Origin: Piper betle
Lineage: Eukaryota > Streptophyta > Magnoliopsida > Piperales > Piperaceae
Length of the DNA stretch: 64,000 bases
Assembly (NCBI GenBank): GCA_033002965.1
Contig: JAURVB010000794.1
Location: 1 to 64,000 of the forward strand
Reading direction: 5' to 3'
The position numbers were made by a program, and so were the translations under genes. The notes under the pieces were generated by a model that worked only from the letters and a program-made list of their open reading frames with translations, ran no database searches and was not told the DNA's origin. Positions 35,501 to 47,099 of the stretch are shown one piece after another. How positions within the stretch are numbered: the stretch's first letter is position 1; each line of letters starts with the position of its first letter.

Positions 35501-38500
35501 ATGGCCGATTCTTATGTATGTATCCCCTTCGTCGTTTCTTCTCTCTTTCCTCTTTGTTTGCGACGACTAGAACATCCACTGTGGAGTTTTTTGTTTGACT
35601 ATTTGTCATTTTTTCAATCCAGTTTCTGAGAAGTGAAAATGTGCTTTGGATTATGATTTTTTTTGTTCATTTTTGTTTTCTGAAGTGATAGTGATGTGTT
35701 TATGCTGTTTAATGTTTTAACTCATTCCTGTACTTAATTTGTTTTCATTTGATTGGCTTGGTTTATTTGTTCCTTGTTAGTGATTGTTGTTTGTGTTTAG
35801 GAAAAAGTTGGATTCTTGATGTAAGAAGGTAGAAGAAGAAAGTGATGATTCAAAAACATGCACTGTATAGTTTTTTCTTTTTGGAAATAGTTGTTTGTTA
35901 TTTTCTCAATCCAAGTTCATTGATGGAACGTTGTACTTTATATTAGTGTTGCACGCACCAAGTCACACCAAGTCATTGGCGCTTATGAAAAGATAGATTT
36001 GTGTTTATACTTTATACCGTTTGATGTTGTTTTTGAGCGATGGAACTATATTCTGTACTTGATTTTTGGGTTATTAGCTGGAATGTGTTCTTCTTATTTG
36101 CTTTTTAATGGCTGTTCTTTGCGTTTAGGAAAAAGTTGGAGTCTTGATACCTTGTAATAAGGGAGAAGAAAAAAGTGATGATTCAATGTCGATGATATCA
36201 GTTTTCAGAGGGGCGAATGTCGTTGGCCGCAGTGATCTCTCAGTTGTAGACAAAAGAGTTAGTCGAAAGCACGTCTGCTTGGTCGGGAAGGACGATGGTT
36301 CTGTTGAAGTGGTTGTGGTAAATGCAATTTGGTGTGAATGTATTCCTTTCTAGATTCACTTTGTTCGAAGCAATCATGGAAATAAAAAAGTGCAATTAGA
36401 AGGTGCAGTTATTCTTGTAGCATTCATGCAATTATGACATATGTTCATGTTTGTTATTGTTGTTTGCGTAGGAGGGGCCAAACCCCATTGTCATTCAGTG
36501 TGGGCTGGATAGAAAGAAGTTTAGCTCTCATGAAAAGGCTCAACTTCTTGACAATAACATATTGGAGTTGATACCTGGTTGTTTTGCATACAAATATATA
36601 TCAGTGGTTGATGAGAAGAATGCATCTTTGAGGAACGACGAGAAATTAGTTGTAAATACCTCAAGCCTTAAACGAAAACACCAAGTTTTGGAAGATGAAG
36701 CATATGCTCGAAGTGTGCAGGTAGTTACAATTTTCTAATCAATGTATCTTTCCATAATGATTTATCAATTTTTTTAATGAATGATGTGATGCAAAGAATA
36801 ATGCTATATGTTTTCTTCATATAAGTTATTTCTTGATATGGTCGATTATCAGATGAAGTAGAAGGAGAGGATCTATAATTATGATCATATTTGTTTGGGA
36901 TCAGGTGAGTGATGATGATTTTATCTTGTTATGTGTGCCTTTGCTATGTCTGCTAGAAAAAGTTCTGGACCCAATAGATTGTTCACTTCATAATATTTAC
37001 TGGAACTCAACACATTATTAAATCACATTCTATTTCAGAATTTATTTCTTGTAACTTCATGGACTGTTATGTTTTGGCACATGTTAACTTCATTACTGCT
37101 GCCAAAATTGAATGGTGATAATTTTGTCCAATATTTGAAGTGAAGTTAATATTATCTCTTTGAAGCAGGAGGAGTTATGGAATGGTAGTATTTCTACCAC
37201 CGACAAGTTTGATACTCCAAGTAAAGCAAATGCAGATAGATCCTCACGTTCGCTTGATTCTATGCGTCATTTAGCATTTCCAGTGAAATCCTTCCTCTAA
37301 CCTTTCGACTTTTACGGGTACAAAGGATACCAGCATGGGCAAACACTTCATCTGTTTCAATAGATGATGTTATAGAGGTAGGTCGAACATAAGCTGAAGG
37401 GAACTCAGTCAAACATATTTTACTCTTCTCAATGTTTGAATGAACAATGATGCATTCTCCATTTATGAAATTGCTTATAATCTAAGTCTTTTTGGTTAAT
37501 TCTTTATCTTTTATAATTTTGATAATCATCATTGCTTTTTACATATTAGATTATCTTACTGACAGTAGTCTTCTCATGAATTGGTAGGGAAATGTGCTCG
37601 TGGCTGTTCTATCTAATTACATGGTAGACATTGACTGGCTGATTGGAGGTGAGTCCTTTGGCTTCATCATCCTTCTTGTGTTCTAGGAATTTTTGTAATC
37701 TCCTTTAGTTATTAAATTGCTTTTACTTTTGCATCTTATGGTAATTAATTTTCTATTTGTTTTGTGTTTCATACTGAATCTCTTGCAGCATGTCCACTGC
37801 TCAAAAGAATTCCCCATGTGCTTGTTATTCATGGGGAGAAAGGCGCTTCATTGGAGCATATGAAGGTACAGTTGATGAATATCCTCATGGGCGTGTATTT
37901 ATGGTGCTGCTAGTTTACAGTGTGTAATTTTCAAAATGTTCAAATTGGGTATGGCAACTGCAATTTTTTTATCTTTTCCAGTTATCTTGTGGTCAGACAT
38001 TGTTCTTACCTGTGGTCTTCATTGAATGCCTGCATCTAGGGCATCAGTATGGTGAAATCCTTTGAGAAGCATTTTCAGCAACTGGCAAATGTGACACCCA
38101 GTCACCTAAAAAGCAACCTGATTTTTGCATATAATGCAAACTTGTGGGTGCTTTATAATACAGTGTTATGTTGTTTCTGGCTGATTATTGCTGTCAATCA
38201 TTTCACTTTCTATTTTTGTGTGGCGTAAAAATGACTTTTCTGGCATTGTATTGACCGCTTCTGAACAAGCCTGTTTTGATTCATCTATTTTTGATACTAT
38301 GGCGCTCAAGAATGCTAAAATAATGATATTAATATATGCTTGCTGGTGGAGGATATTTATAAATAGACAATGTTGTGGTAGCTAAGTTAAGACCTTGAGA
38401 AGGTTTCTTCTGGAAGGTGAAAAGTATATAGGATTTGTTGGATGGCCTCAAAGGATAGAATAAATCTTCATGTAGTGGGGTTCTGGGACCCTGGGTTAAG

Positions 38501-41500
38501 AAATCATTTGGGTGACCATGGGTGACACATAAGTTGTAGTAGGCTAAGTTTGAATGACAATGTCTACTTTAATCATAAAGGAAATATGAGTGATGTCATG
38601 TTGAATGCGTTATACTGAAGTTTCTGAATTATGTCTGCCTTTTTTATTGTTTGTAGAAAAGGAAGCATTCAAACTGGGTTTTGCATCAGCCACCACTTCC
38701 CATCCCATATGGAACCCATCATTCAAAGGCTATGCTGGTTGTGTATCCGCATGGGGTACGTGTTGTTGTCCACACTGCAAATCTCATCCATGTTGATTGG
38801 AACAACAAGAGCCAAGGTTTATGGATGCAAGATTTTCCTTTGAAAGAGTTAAATGATGAAACAGAAGAATGTGCTTTTGAAAATGACCTGATTGGTTATC
38901 TCACTGCACTGAAGGTACTTTTTTGTAATTATGAATCCTTCACTTTCACTAATTTAAGTTTAGTATGCAGTTTTGGTACGAACAGGGTTATCTTTGATAT
39001 GCATACTTGGAGCACCATTCTTATAAAGACAACATGCATACATTCTTTGAGAAATGGTGTGATTCTCTATTTTGATTTTTTTATCTGCAGTTGCCTGACC
39101 TCAGAGTTAGTTCTCCTCCATTTGGCAATGTGAATATCAATGCTTCATTCTTTAAGAAGTTTGACTATAGAAGTGCTAAGGTATTCAAGTTTTTCATTTC
39201 CTTATTTTCTCAGGGAGGCCAGAATAATTAGGAAGTATTCCAATATTTATTGGCGCACAATTTTTAACTTGCATGAAATGGCTTTGGGAGTTAAAAAAAC
39301 TTTGAAGTTTACGTTTTCTTCTAATCGTTAAGTATATTATGAGGTCCGAAAGACGAATTTTGACACATAAAGCTTTTACTGTCGTCTGTTGGTAGGTTAG
39401 GTTGATTGCGTCTGTTCCTGGATATCATAGTGGCTCAAATCTCAAAAGATGGGGCCACATGAAGCTGCGAGATGTCCTTCATAGTTGTTGTTTTGACAAG
39501 GTGTTCCAAAATTCTTCTCTTCTTTATCAGGTACACAATTAGTCTACAATTCTTGTCATTGATAATAACGGAGAGCCATCTCCTTTCTGGAACACAACAT
39601 AAGTTGTTAATGTCTATTTTTTGGGATTAAGCCCCATTTATTAAAGTTGTCATAAAATAGCTAGTCTTAAGCCTGGATTAAGGTGGGGGTTTGTGTCAGG
39701 AAGAGCACCCGGCTGTCAAGCCTATCTGTAAGCACTTGGAGATTGAGCATCCATGTTTTGGATTTTGAAGAAATTCTGCTAAGTTGTTCTACCTAGAAAA
39801 TGCAGGGAACCTATTTTCTATTAGATGCTAGTTTGCTCATGTAGTTCACATGAGATTTGCTTTTGCCCATTTGTGTATGATATTTTATCACTACTGGGAG
39901 GATCATGGGAGAAAAATATTGGGTTAAATTTTTTTCTTTAACTCACTTGTAAATGGGACTTTGCAAGTATGACTGAGATGAATGGTGAAATGTGGCTGTT
40001 TAATCATTTGCCTTTCTCTACTTTTATTTATTACATTTTTCCTCCTGGCTTGATTGTTTTTTTTTGTGAACCACATTTTATTTTGAGCTAAGATGTGTAA
40101 CTGTTTAATATTTTGGTGAATTTCATTTGTAGTTTTCTTCTCTTGGTTCATTGGATGAGAAATGGATGGATGAGTTTGCATTTTCAATGTCTTCGGGTAT
40201 GTCAGATGATAGAGTGCCATTGGGCTTGGGAAAAGCACATATAATCTGGCCAACTGTTGAAGATGTTAGATGCTCCCTGGAGGTATACATGCCATGATTA
40301 TCTGCTGTACTCATAACCTTCTTTAGCTGACGGCAGATGGAAATGATATTCTATTTATGTCAGTTTTAATTTTTCAGTCTTTATCTCTCTTTAGATGCGA
40401 TCTTGTTTTATTCTTTCAGGCATAACTTATGGTACCACATATAATATTTTATCTTTACTGCAGGGTTATGCTGCCGGCAATGCCATTCCAAGCCCATTGA
40501 AAAATGTTGAGAAAGAATTTCTGAAGAAGTATTGGGCTAGATGGCAAGCAGACCACTCTGGTCGTGGGTATCTCTCTTATTATCTCCATCTTTCTCTCTC
40601 TCCTTAATAGACAACATATATCTGAGGTGAGACTGGGGTAATAATCTTTTACACAAACTTTAGCTTCCAGTGTCGCATCAATTGTTGATTGCCATTTCAA
40701 CACATACTTAGAAATGCATAAAAAGTGGCAAAGGGGAAAGTTTAACAATGGGAAACTAATGCGCAAAACAAGTATACATGTATGCAAAAAAAAAAAAGGT
40801 TAGAGTGGCAAGTTTTATTGTAGATGTCCTTCCTGAGACAGACCATGAGAAGATTTGACTAGAAATTATTAAGACTTAAAAAAGAAGTTTGTAAAAATTT
40901 AGGAATAGGTACTTAAAACTACAAAAAATAGCAAACGAGTGGGAGAAATTAAGAATAGTTTAATTTTGAAGTTCTATTTGCATGACATGTTTCTTTTAAT
41001 TACCAGTTTTGCTAGTAAATTTATTTTGATCTTTGTTCCTTGCTACATCTCTTAATTGTTTCAGTTCTTGAAACTTCAGTTTTCTTTATGTCACTTTTTT
41101 TCATATTTTTGTCTGTGTCTATATTACAGCGAGACTTTTCCTGTTGGTTTACTGATTCAATTCTAATGTCCTCTAATATGGTTTCTTCCTTTTCTGTCAG
41201 GCATGCAATGCCTCATATAAAATCATATACTCGTTACAGTGGCCAGAACCTTGCGTAAGTGGCAGTCATGTGCATTTGATTTCATGATTTAAACATTCTG
41301 GTTCTTCAGTATTACTGATTATCTGCAGTATGTTGCTTTTCTTCAACAGTTGGTTTCTCCTGACTTCAGCAAACTTAAGTAAGGCTGCTTGGGGTGCACT
41401 TCAGAAAAACAATTCTCAGCTTATGATCCGCTCCTATGAGGTTTTCTTTCTTTCTTCTTCTTCCACTTAGAAAATTGTTTAGCTTTAGGAGATTGTAAGT

Positions 41501-42441
41501 TTGTATTTTGGCATATTTTTCCTTACTCTTTGATATGTGGACAAATTTGAAAGAAATTGAATGTCTAGTTTGTCATAAGTTAGCGGGTAGATGTATTTAT
41601 GAACGTGATTTAGAGTTTCACTAACAGCATACTCCTATTGTTCTGATACCATAAAATGATTTGAGTGGCTAATTTCTCATTAACGATTGAAGGTATTTAT
41701 GTGAGCTAACAAAGACATGTCAGCAAACTACGACTAACAAACTACGAGCTATAACTGTTCACAATAAAGACAACAAAAAATTTCTCAAATTTGTAACATC
41801 TTCTATTCTATTATCATCGATTGCAGCTTGGTGTTCTGTTCTTGCCTTCCCAAATCGCGAAGCCAACTAGTGGATTTTCTTGTTCAAAGGACAGTGGAAG
41901 CTCTCAGGTTTCTTACGGTGTCTGACATTCTCTTTTTTCCCATGCTTAGTTGCTGGTACAGAATTGTTCACTGTGACAAATTTATATGCACTGATGACTT
42001 TTTCTCTTAATTTGGCACAAGAAATTAGCAGGAACTAAGGTGCATATGACAAAGCTTGTCCCTCTATGTTGGCAAGGTAATGTTGAGGAATCCTCTGAAG
42101 TCGTGAAATTGCCAATTCCATATCAAATACCTCCACAACCATACTCACCTGAAGGTAAGACAATTGTGTACAATAATATAGCTAGGAAGTTAGTACACGC
42201 TTGTTTGGACTTTTTATTTTGTTTGGAATTTGGATGAAAAAGAACAAAAATAAAGCTGAACTTGTAGCTAATTGATTACAAGTTTGTTGTTTTATTGAGA
42301 AGTACTATACCTCTAATTTCCTTCTCTCGGATTTGCATTTCAGATATTCCTTGGTCATGGGATCGTCGGTACCTCAAGAAGGATGTTTTCGGTCAAGTGT
42401 GGCCTCGCCATGTGCAATTGTACATAGATGAGAATACGTGA
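35501..42441 (+). CDS. TDP1: Tyrosyl-DNA phosphodiesterase 1 with FHA domain (plant TDP1)
   Basis: Nuclear repair enzyme that removes topoisomerase I peptides from DNA 3' ends. Sixteen exons: 35501-35515, 36129-36317, 36472-36720, 37169-37377, 37588-37648, 37789-37865, 38657-38914, 39091-39180, 39396-39530, 40133-40282, 40464-40567, 41201-41254, 41350-41440, 41827-41907, 42040-42154, 42344-42441. The N-terminal FHA domain has [20 protein letters not shown]. Both HKN catalytic motifs are present: THHSKAMLV with [10 protein letters not shown], and [10 protein letters not shown] with [14 protein letters not shown]. Also PWSWDR and [12 protein letters not shown] near the end. All phases agree except exon 4, whose 209 bp lack one base near 37255-37265: the frame after SRSLD hits TAA, while the next frame gives the expected LPLTFRLL and IPAWANTSS. 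With that base the protein is 658 residues, close to plant TDP1. Error or mutation cannot be told apart here. Confidence 0.92.
35690..36195 (+). repeat. Tandem duplication in TDP1 intron 1 with a dead exon 2 copy
   Basis: 35798-35862 repeats the acceptor and first part of exon 2 (GTTTAGGAAAAAGTTGGA, then AGAAGAAGAAAGTGATGATTC) but contains an in-frame TGA soon after the acceptor. The intron before each copy is also related (TGTGTTTAT, TGTACTTGATTT-like blocks). The period is about 330 bp. The working exon is at 36129. Confidence 0.75.
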
Positions 42442-43319
42442 TTCTAGCATGTTTGTATTGAGCATTTCTTGTCTGTTGTAGTCGATTATTGAAACTTTGA
42501 GAAACGGTTTTCATGCCTATGAAATGCAATGTGGAGGAAGATTTTTTTCATTTCTTAATTTTATTACTGATGAATGATTGGACCTAAAAGAAAGCCACCA
42601 TTTTCTATGAAAGTTGATGTACAAATAGTGAAAAGTGGGCGTGGATGGAAAAGGGGGAGCTAGGCCGTTAGCATTGACGAAAATCAGTTCCTATGTGAAA
42701 TTGTCTGATTTGTATGAAATAGCTCTGTTGGAACAATTTTTCATGTGACCGAGGATTCACCATCCAAGCAATTGGCTAAAGAAGACAGATTTTACTCATC
42801 TTGGAGGAGAAAACCTTCCACCCGGTACTTGCCTTCCAGACCTTTCGGCTGTTATATTCGTTGTACAGGGAATGCATGAATGGTAGCAAGACTGTGAGCT
42901 TGCCCTTTCCGCATGCATGTGTAGAAGTTGTTGTGTTGGTTAATCAGGCATAACATACGTATTTGCACTTTTCAATACCAAAGTTGATGGTGAAAATCTG
43001 TGAATTGGCGGCTGAACAGTTCTGCTATATATAGGATTAAGTTGCTATGTTGTCTGTTCTCACCTTCTAGTTGATTTGGCTCCTCGTCAGTGAAGATCCT
43101 CTGAAGAATTTGTAAGTTTTAACTTCTTCCTCTAATTTTGATCATTTTTCTATGTAACGGCGAAGCAATGGATGTGCCTTGTATGAAGTTGCTAACACTT
43201 GGATACTTCACGAAATTGCACTTGTCATTTTAAATTTGTAAGCCTTTTGATACTGTTAGTTGTTTCTTTACTTTTCTAAATTGATATTCTGACAGGTTTG
43301 TGATTGCATTCAGCTAGAG
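42442..43319. other. Spacer and leader of the ubiquitin-fold gene
   Basis: No coding sequence. A leader intron is possible between about 43111 (TTTGTAAGTTT) and 43295 (TTCTGACAG), which would place a short non-coding exon just after the TATA-like site. Confidence 0.4.
43023..43034 (+). promoter_or_regulatory. Candidate TATA box for the ubiquitin-fold gene
   Basis: TGCTATATATAGGA lies about 290 bp before the start codon in a region otherwise without such a motif, at a fitting distance if a leader intron is removed. Sequence match only. Confidence 0.35.
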
Positions 43320-44060
43320 ATGAATATTGTGATTTGCACAGAGCAGGGCCAGTTTGTAGTGGAGGTGGACATGATGGAAACAGTTCTCAACTTGAAACAA
43401 AAGTTGAATTTGCTTCTGGGCGTTCCAGTTTCTCAACAAATACTCTCAATGTACGGTTGTGAGCTCGTAGACGAGCTGGAAATGGAGTTCTACCAAATGA
43501 ATCAATGTGCCCAGATTGATCTCAGCATCAAACCTCCTCACACAAGTAGCAACATAAACATATACGTAAGGCTTGGAACCACAAGAATTAGCCTCTCGGT
43601 AAATGGAACCAAAACAGTAGCGCAACTCAATGAAGAAATTCAGAGGGAGTGCTCTAGTATTGCACCAAATAGGCTAACACTCTTCTTCTCAGGCATGGAG
43701 ATGGACAACCACTGCACTCTCATAGATTACGGTGTTACAGATTACTCCGAGCTAGTTGCTGTCTCAGCAAAGCCGTCAGAGAGGCTGAAGGCAAGGCTGG
43801 CGCCAACAAAGAGATTGAAATTGGTGGTGGAAACTCCCAGCTCTCTGAATTCAATGGACATTCCGGTGGCTATTGAGGACAGTTGCAGGATAGGGGAGCT
43901 GAGAATGTATTTGGTGGGGAACAACCTTCTTCCCAAGGATGACTACTTCTTCATACATAGGCAAAGGATTCTTAACGAACGGCAAAGCTTGTCTGAGCTT
44001 GGCGTCAAGAATGGAGATCACCTCCATGTTTTCCAGGGAAGTGTGGTTCGAGGAGATTGA
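43320..44060 (+). CDS. Protein of three ubiquitin-like domains
   Basis: Intact 246-residue single-exon frame made of three ubiquitin-fold units: about 1-70 (MNIVICTEQGQFVVEV; VLNLKQKLNLLLGVP; QQILSMYGCEL), about 79-152 (NIYVRLGTTRISLSV; LTLFFSGMEMDNHCTLIDYG) and about 165-242 (KRLKLVVET; IGELRMYLVG; LSELGVKNGDHLHVFQG). The pattern of a beta hairpin, a helix with Leu/Lys and the L-x-D/N-x-G-V turn recurs in each. There is no di-Gly end, so it cannot be processed or conjugated like polyubiquitin and probably acts as a fixed binding module. It resembles the plant ubiquitin-domain proteins annotated as 7SL RNA-type, a naming I give with caution. Its cellular role is unknown. Confidence 0.85.
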   Translation: MNIVICTEQGQFVVEVDMMETVLNLKQKLNLLLGVPVSQQILSMYGCELVDELEMEFYQMNQCAQIDLSIKPPHTSSNINIYVRLGTTRISLSVNGTKTVAQLNEEIQRECSSIAPNRLTLFFSGMEMDNHCTLIDYGVTDYSELVAVSAKPSERLKARLAPTKRLKLVVETPSSLNSMDIPVAIEDSCRIGELRMYLVGNNLLPKDDYFFIHRQRILNERQSLSELGVKNGDHLHVFQGSVVRGD

Positions 44061-44533
44061 AGAAGAGCACTAGAAGTTCTATAGAATTATATCATGTAGT
44101 AATTAAAGTGATCACTTGATTTCCAACTTCGTAATTAATCGGTAAGTAAATTGCAACAAGCAATATTGCTTCTTCAATTGTGTGGTCTGCGAGAAAAAGT
44201 TAATTTGGTTATGAAGTTTTCCTGTAGAATGACAAATTTGCTAAATACTTTCTATCATGTGTGCCTTACCAACTGATTACTAACCAAGGAAATGATTCAA
44301 CTAAGCTTAAATCCATCTGGTTGAGACATAAACTAGTTACTTCAGTGCTTTTTCTTTCAACTAGCCTCAAGAAAAGGTTGGTAATTACAAATAACGAAAT
44401 TTTGACGGTCAGAAAGGAAACAGAGAAACACTCTGGATAGAATTTGGAGAGACAATGAGGTGAGGATGAAGAGGAAAAGGTAATTAGAAGTATGTGACAT
44501 GAAAATTTTATGCAAACAATCCTTTCACTTTGG
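44061..44533. other. Intergenic
   Basis: 3' flanks of the ubiquitin-fold gene and the convergent syntaxin remnant. Nothing else seen. Confidence 0.45.
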
Positions 44534-45036
44534 CTATTTCCTCCTTGGTTTTATGATCGAAAGCACGATGATTAGCGCGACTACCAGTAGTACAAGTGAT
44601 ATAAGCATGATTTTCCTTGATTTCTTCTTCAATTGTTTGGCTGTGTGCAGGGCATCTGCTCCTGTTCGAACATGTTCTACTGCGTTCATCACCTTCATCA
44701 CCACAAACACTGTTAAATAGTTGGCTCAGAATGTCAGATTTCAATCATCTAGTTTGATTCTTGTGCTGCCCGCAGCTTTGCGAGCATCATCCACATTTTT
44801 GGTCGTTCTCTGCTTTATTGCTGAAACTCAATTTAAGGTCAGAGATTGCACTAACATTTCTTGTCCTTGATTGTTAAGCTTTGAGTTTATATATATGCTA
44901 ACTAGTACAGGCAGTTGTGCATTGCACCTATGATCAATGTGAGCTAGAACCAAGTCCACAATCAACTAAAACTAAAAGGTACTATACATTTCATGGAGGA
45001 TGCTTTTGCGACAGTCTTGGACTCCTCGTTTGCTTC
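44534..45036 (-). pseudogene. Syntaxin (SYP1-type Qa-SNARE) remnant
   Basis: Two pieces are clear on the minus strand. 44534-44702 reads VMNAVEHVRTGADALHTAK, then KKKSRKIMLISLVLLVVA and IIKPRRK before a stop: the end of a SNARE helix, the basic linker and the C-terminal membrane anchor of a plasma-membrane syntaxin. 44988-45036 reads EANEESKTVAKASSMK between an acceptor (TTTTTTGCAG) and a GTATAG donor, matching the family's N-terminal region. The Habc remainder and most of the SNARE motif are missing from the roughly 285 bp between, so it cannot make a working SNARE. A weak candidate for the preceding exon (VQEIEKPLDN) lies near 45160-45200. The intact source gene is presumably elsewhere. Confidence 0.7.
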
Positions 45037-47099
45037 CTGCAAAAAAGCTCAAAGTGTGCCATTATATATTCATCAACAAGGCCATTGATGCTAAATTTAG
45101 CTTTTGCAGTAACTACTTAAAAGGAAAGTGAATCAAACTAAGCGTAAGAGCACCTGAAGTCGATTAAGTAAAAGGAGAGATTGTCCAACGGTTTCTCTAT
45201 TTCTTGAACCTATTCAATTCGAACCCAGAAACTCAATTCCCAAAAAGCTTGTGACCTTGTATTGCACTAACGATGCAATCATCTTATCATACGTATTCAA
45301 ACCTGCTTGAAGAAAACCTCCAATCCTAGTTCCTTATTTTTTGAGGTGCCCGTTTCCCCATCTCCATGTCCACCACTTTTGGAAAAAGCCGATCTTTGCT
45401 GCTCCCAAAGGATTCCTGCCGCAACCAAGCATTCAAGCGGCCCAAAGCAATAAGAAGTTAAATGTTGAACCCTATCAAGCTAGCTGCACGCAGAAACTCA
45501 AAAAGGCAGGTCACTCATTCTTTTGTTTAGCCAGCTACTTGGATGCTCTGCTTATTTTCAGATTAAAGTTGTTATCATGTTCTAACACATACATGCTCTG
45601 GGAAATGGAAAAGAAGCAGTGGTGATTGCCGTGAGAAGGTCATTCATCTTGTACCGGACCCAAGATTTTTAACGTGCATATATGAAAGAGAAGAGGAATC
45701 AAGGCTTGAGTAAGAAACATGATTTAAGAAGTAAGAAGTTTATGGGAGGTGAAGTTAAGGATTTAGCTAGGAATCTCCGTCCAAACTCTTTTTTGAATGA
45801 GATACTTGGAAGAAAGCTGATTGGATTCGGCATTGTTGGGGACGGGCGATCAAGTTGAGACGTCAGTAGCGTTGACAATATATACAAACCAACTTCAAAT
45901 TAACTGTTTCGGCCGGCCATGTTAACTATTTTAATCTGGTTATTTCTGAACTGATTAATTACTTCATATTATTCAACATCAGCTCGGAATCTTAACAAGT
46001 TCTCCTCTTAAGCTTTTGATGGATTGCCAATATTGTCTAGGCCGATTTAAAAAATAATACAAATCAAGTTCATTATTATTATCTTAGTTCAAGTGCCATT
46101 ATAATTAATTGTCTAAGCTGTGTTTGTTGATAAATCACCATTGTTGTACTAATTTGATGAACCGTTCTTGAAATTCTACATCTTATTTTCCGGAGAGGAT
46201 TTTCTGTAGCATTTCTAAAGCAAACTCCTTTAGAGTTCTATTATTGGTCCTAATTATCATAATTTATGGAATATAATTTTACATTATAGTTTTTTTTAAA
46301 AAATTCACTAATTGAGGAGATTTAAACCAATAAAAAACTTATGACAGGGAGTTTATTGTAGCAAGTGCTATAATAAATCTTTTTCCTTATTTTCTATTAA
46401 GAAAATTATTATCGTTGATTGAAGTTTATATTTAAAATTAGAATTTATCTTTAAGATATCAAATCGTTAAACTGGTACAGTGTATCTCATTATTCAATAG
46501 CTATTTATCTATAAAATTATAATATTCTATCTCTAAGCCTCTAGAATGAGATGCATGTACAATTCAAACCTAAACTACTCATGGCATAAAGCCCTAGCTA
46601 GCAACGTCAAATTGCCGAGGTTTTTGCTCATCAATGAAGGCCAAAAATATTAAGGTATGTACATATTCGATTCTTGCAATGATTTCTTTATATCATGTTA
46701 ATTTATTCATACTTAGTTATTATTATATATTACTCACACACGCAAATGGGTAGTGTAATCAACCATGGAGACTCTCGGTTGCGACCTGCCAAAGGATTTG
46801 TGGGTGGTCATCATCTCGTGACTGCCATGGCCGCCGTGTCCAAGGTTCTTAGTCGTTGTGCTCGAACCGCCTTTTCCCAAGAGCCGCGTCTGGGCTTCCT
46901 AGAATATCAGAGACACCACCTTTGCATGGCCGGCGTCCCTGACTTCTGTCTTCTCTTCGAAGATGGCCATAAGAATATTAATCCTGGTGATGTTTACCAT
47001 ACTAATCGTTCAGCGTCTGGGATGATCATGTCCTTGTTATGATATTGACGAGGAATTCCAACTTGTAACTATTAGCTGAATAACAATAATAAAGTTAAA
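45037..47099. other. Intergenic with one unassigned open frame
   Basis: Mostly AT-rich spacer. An open frame on the plus strand, best taken from the ATG at 46746 to 47042, encodes about 98 residues beginning MGSVINHGDSRLRPAKG and including VTAMAAVSKVLSRCART. Its base composition is coding-like against AT-rich surroundings, so it may be a gene fragment or small exon, but I recognise no family. Another frame at 45341-45625 shows nothing. Confidence 0.35.
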
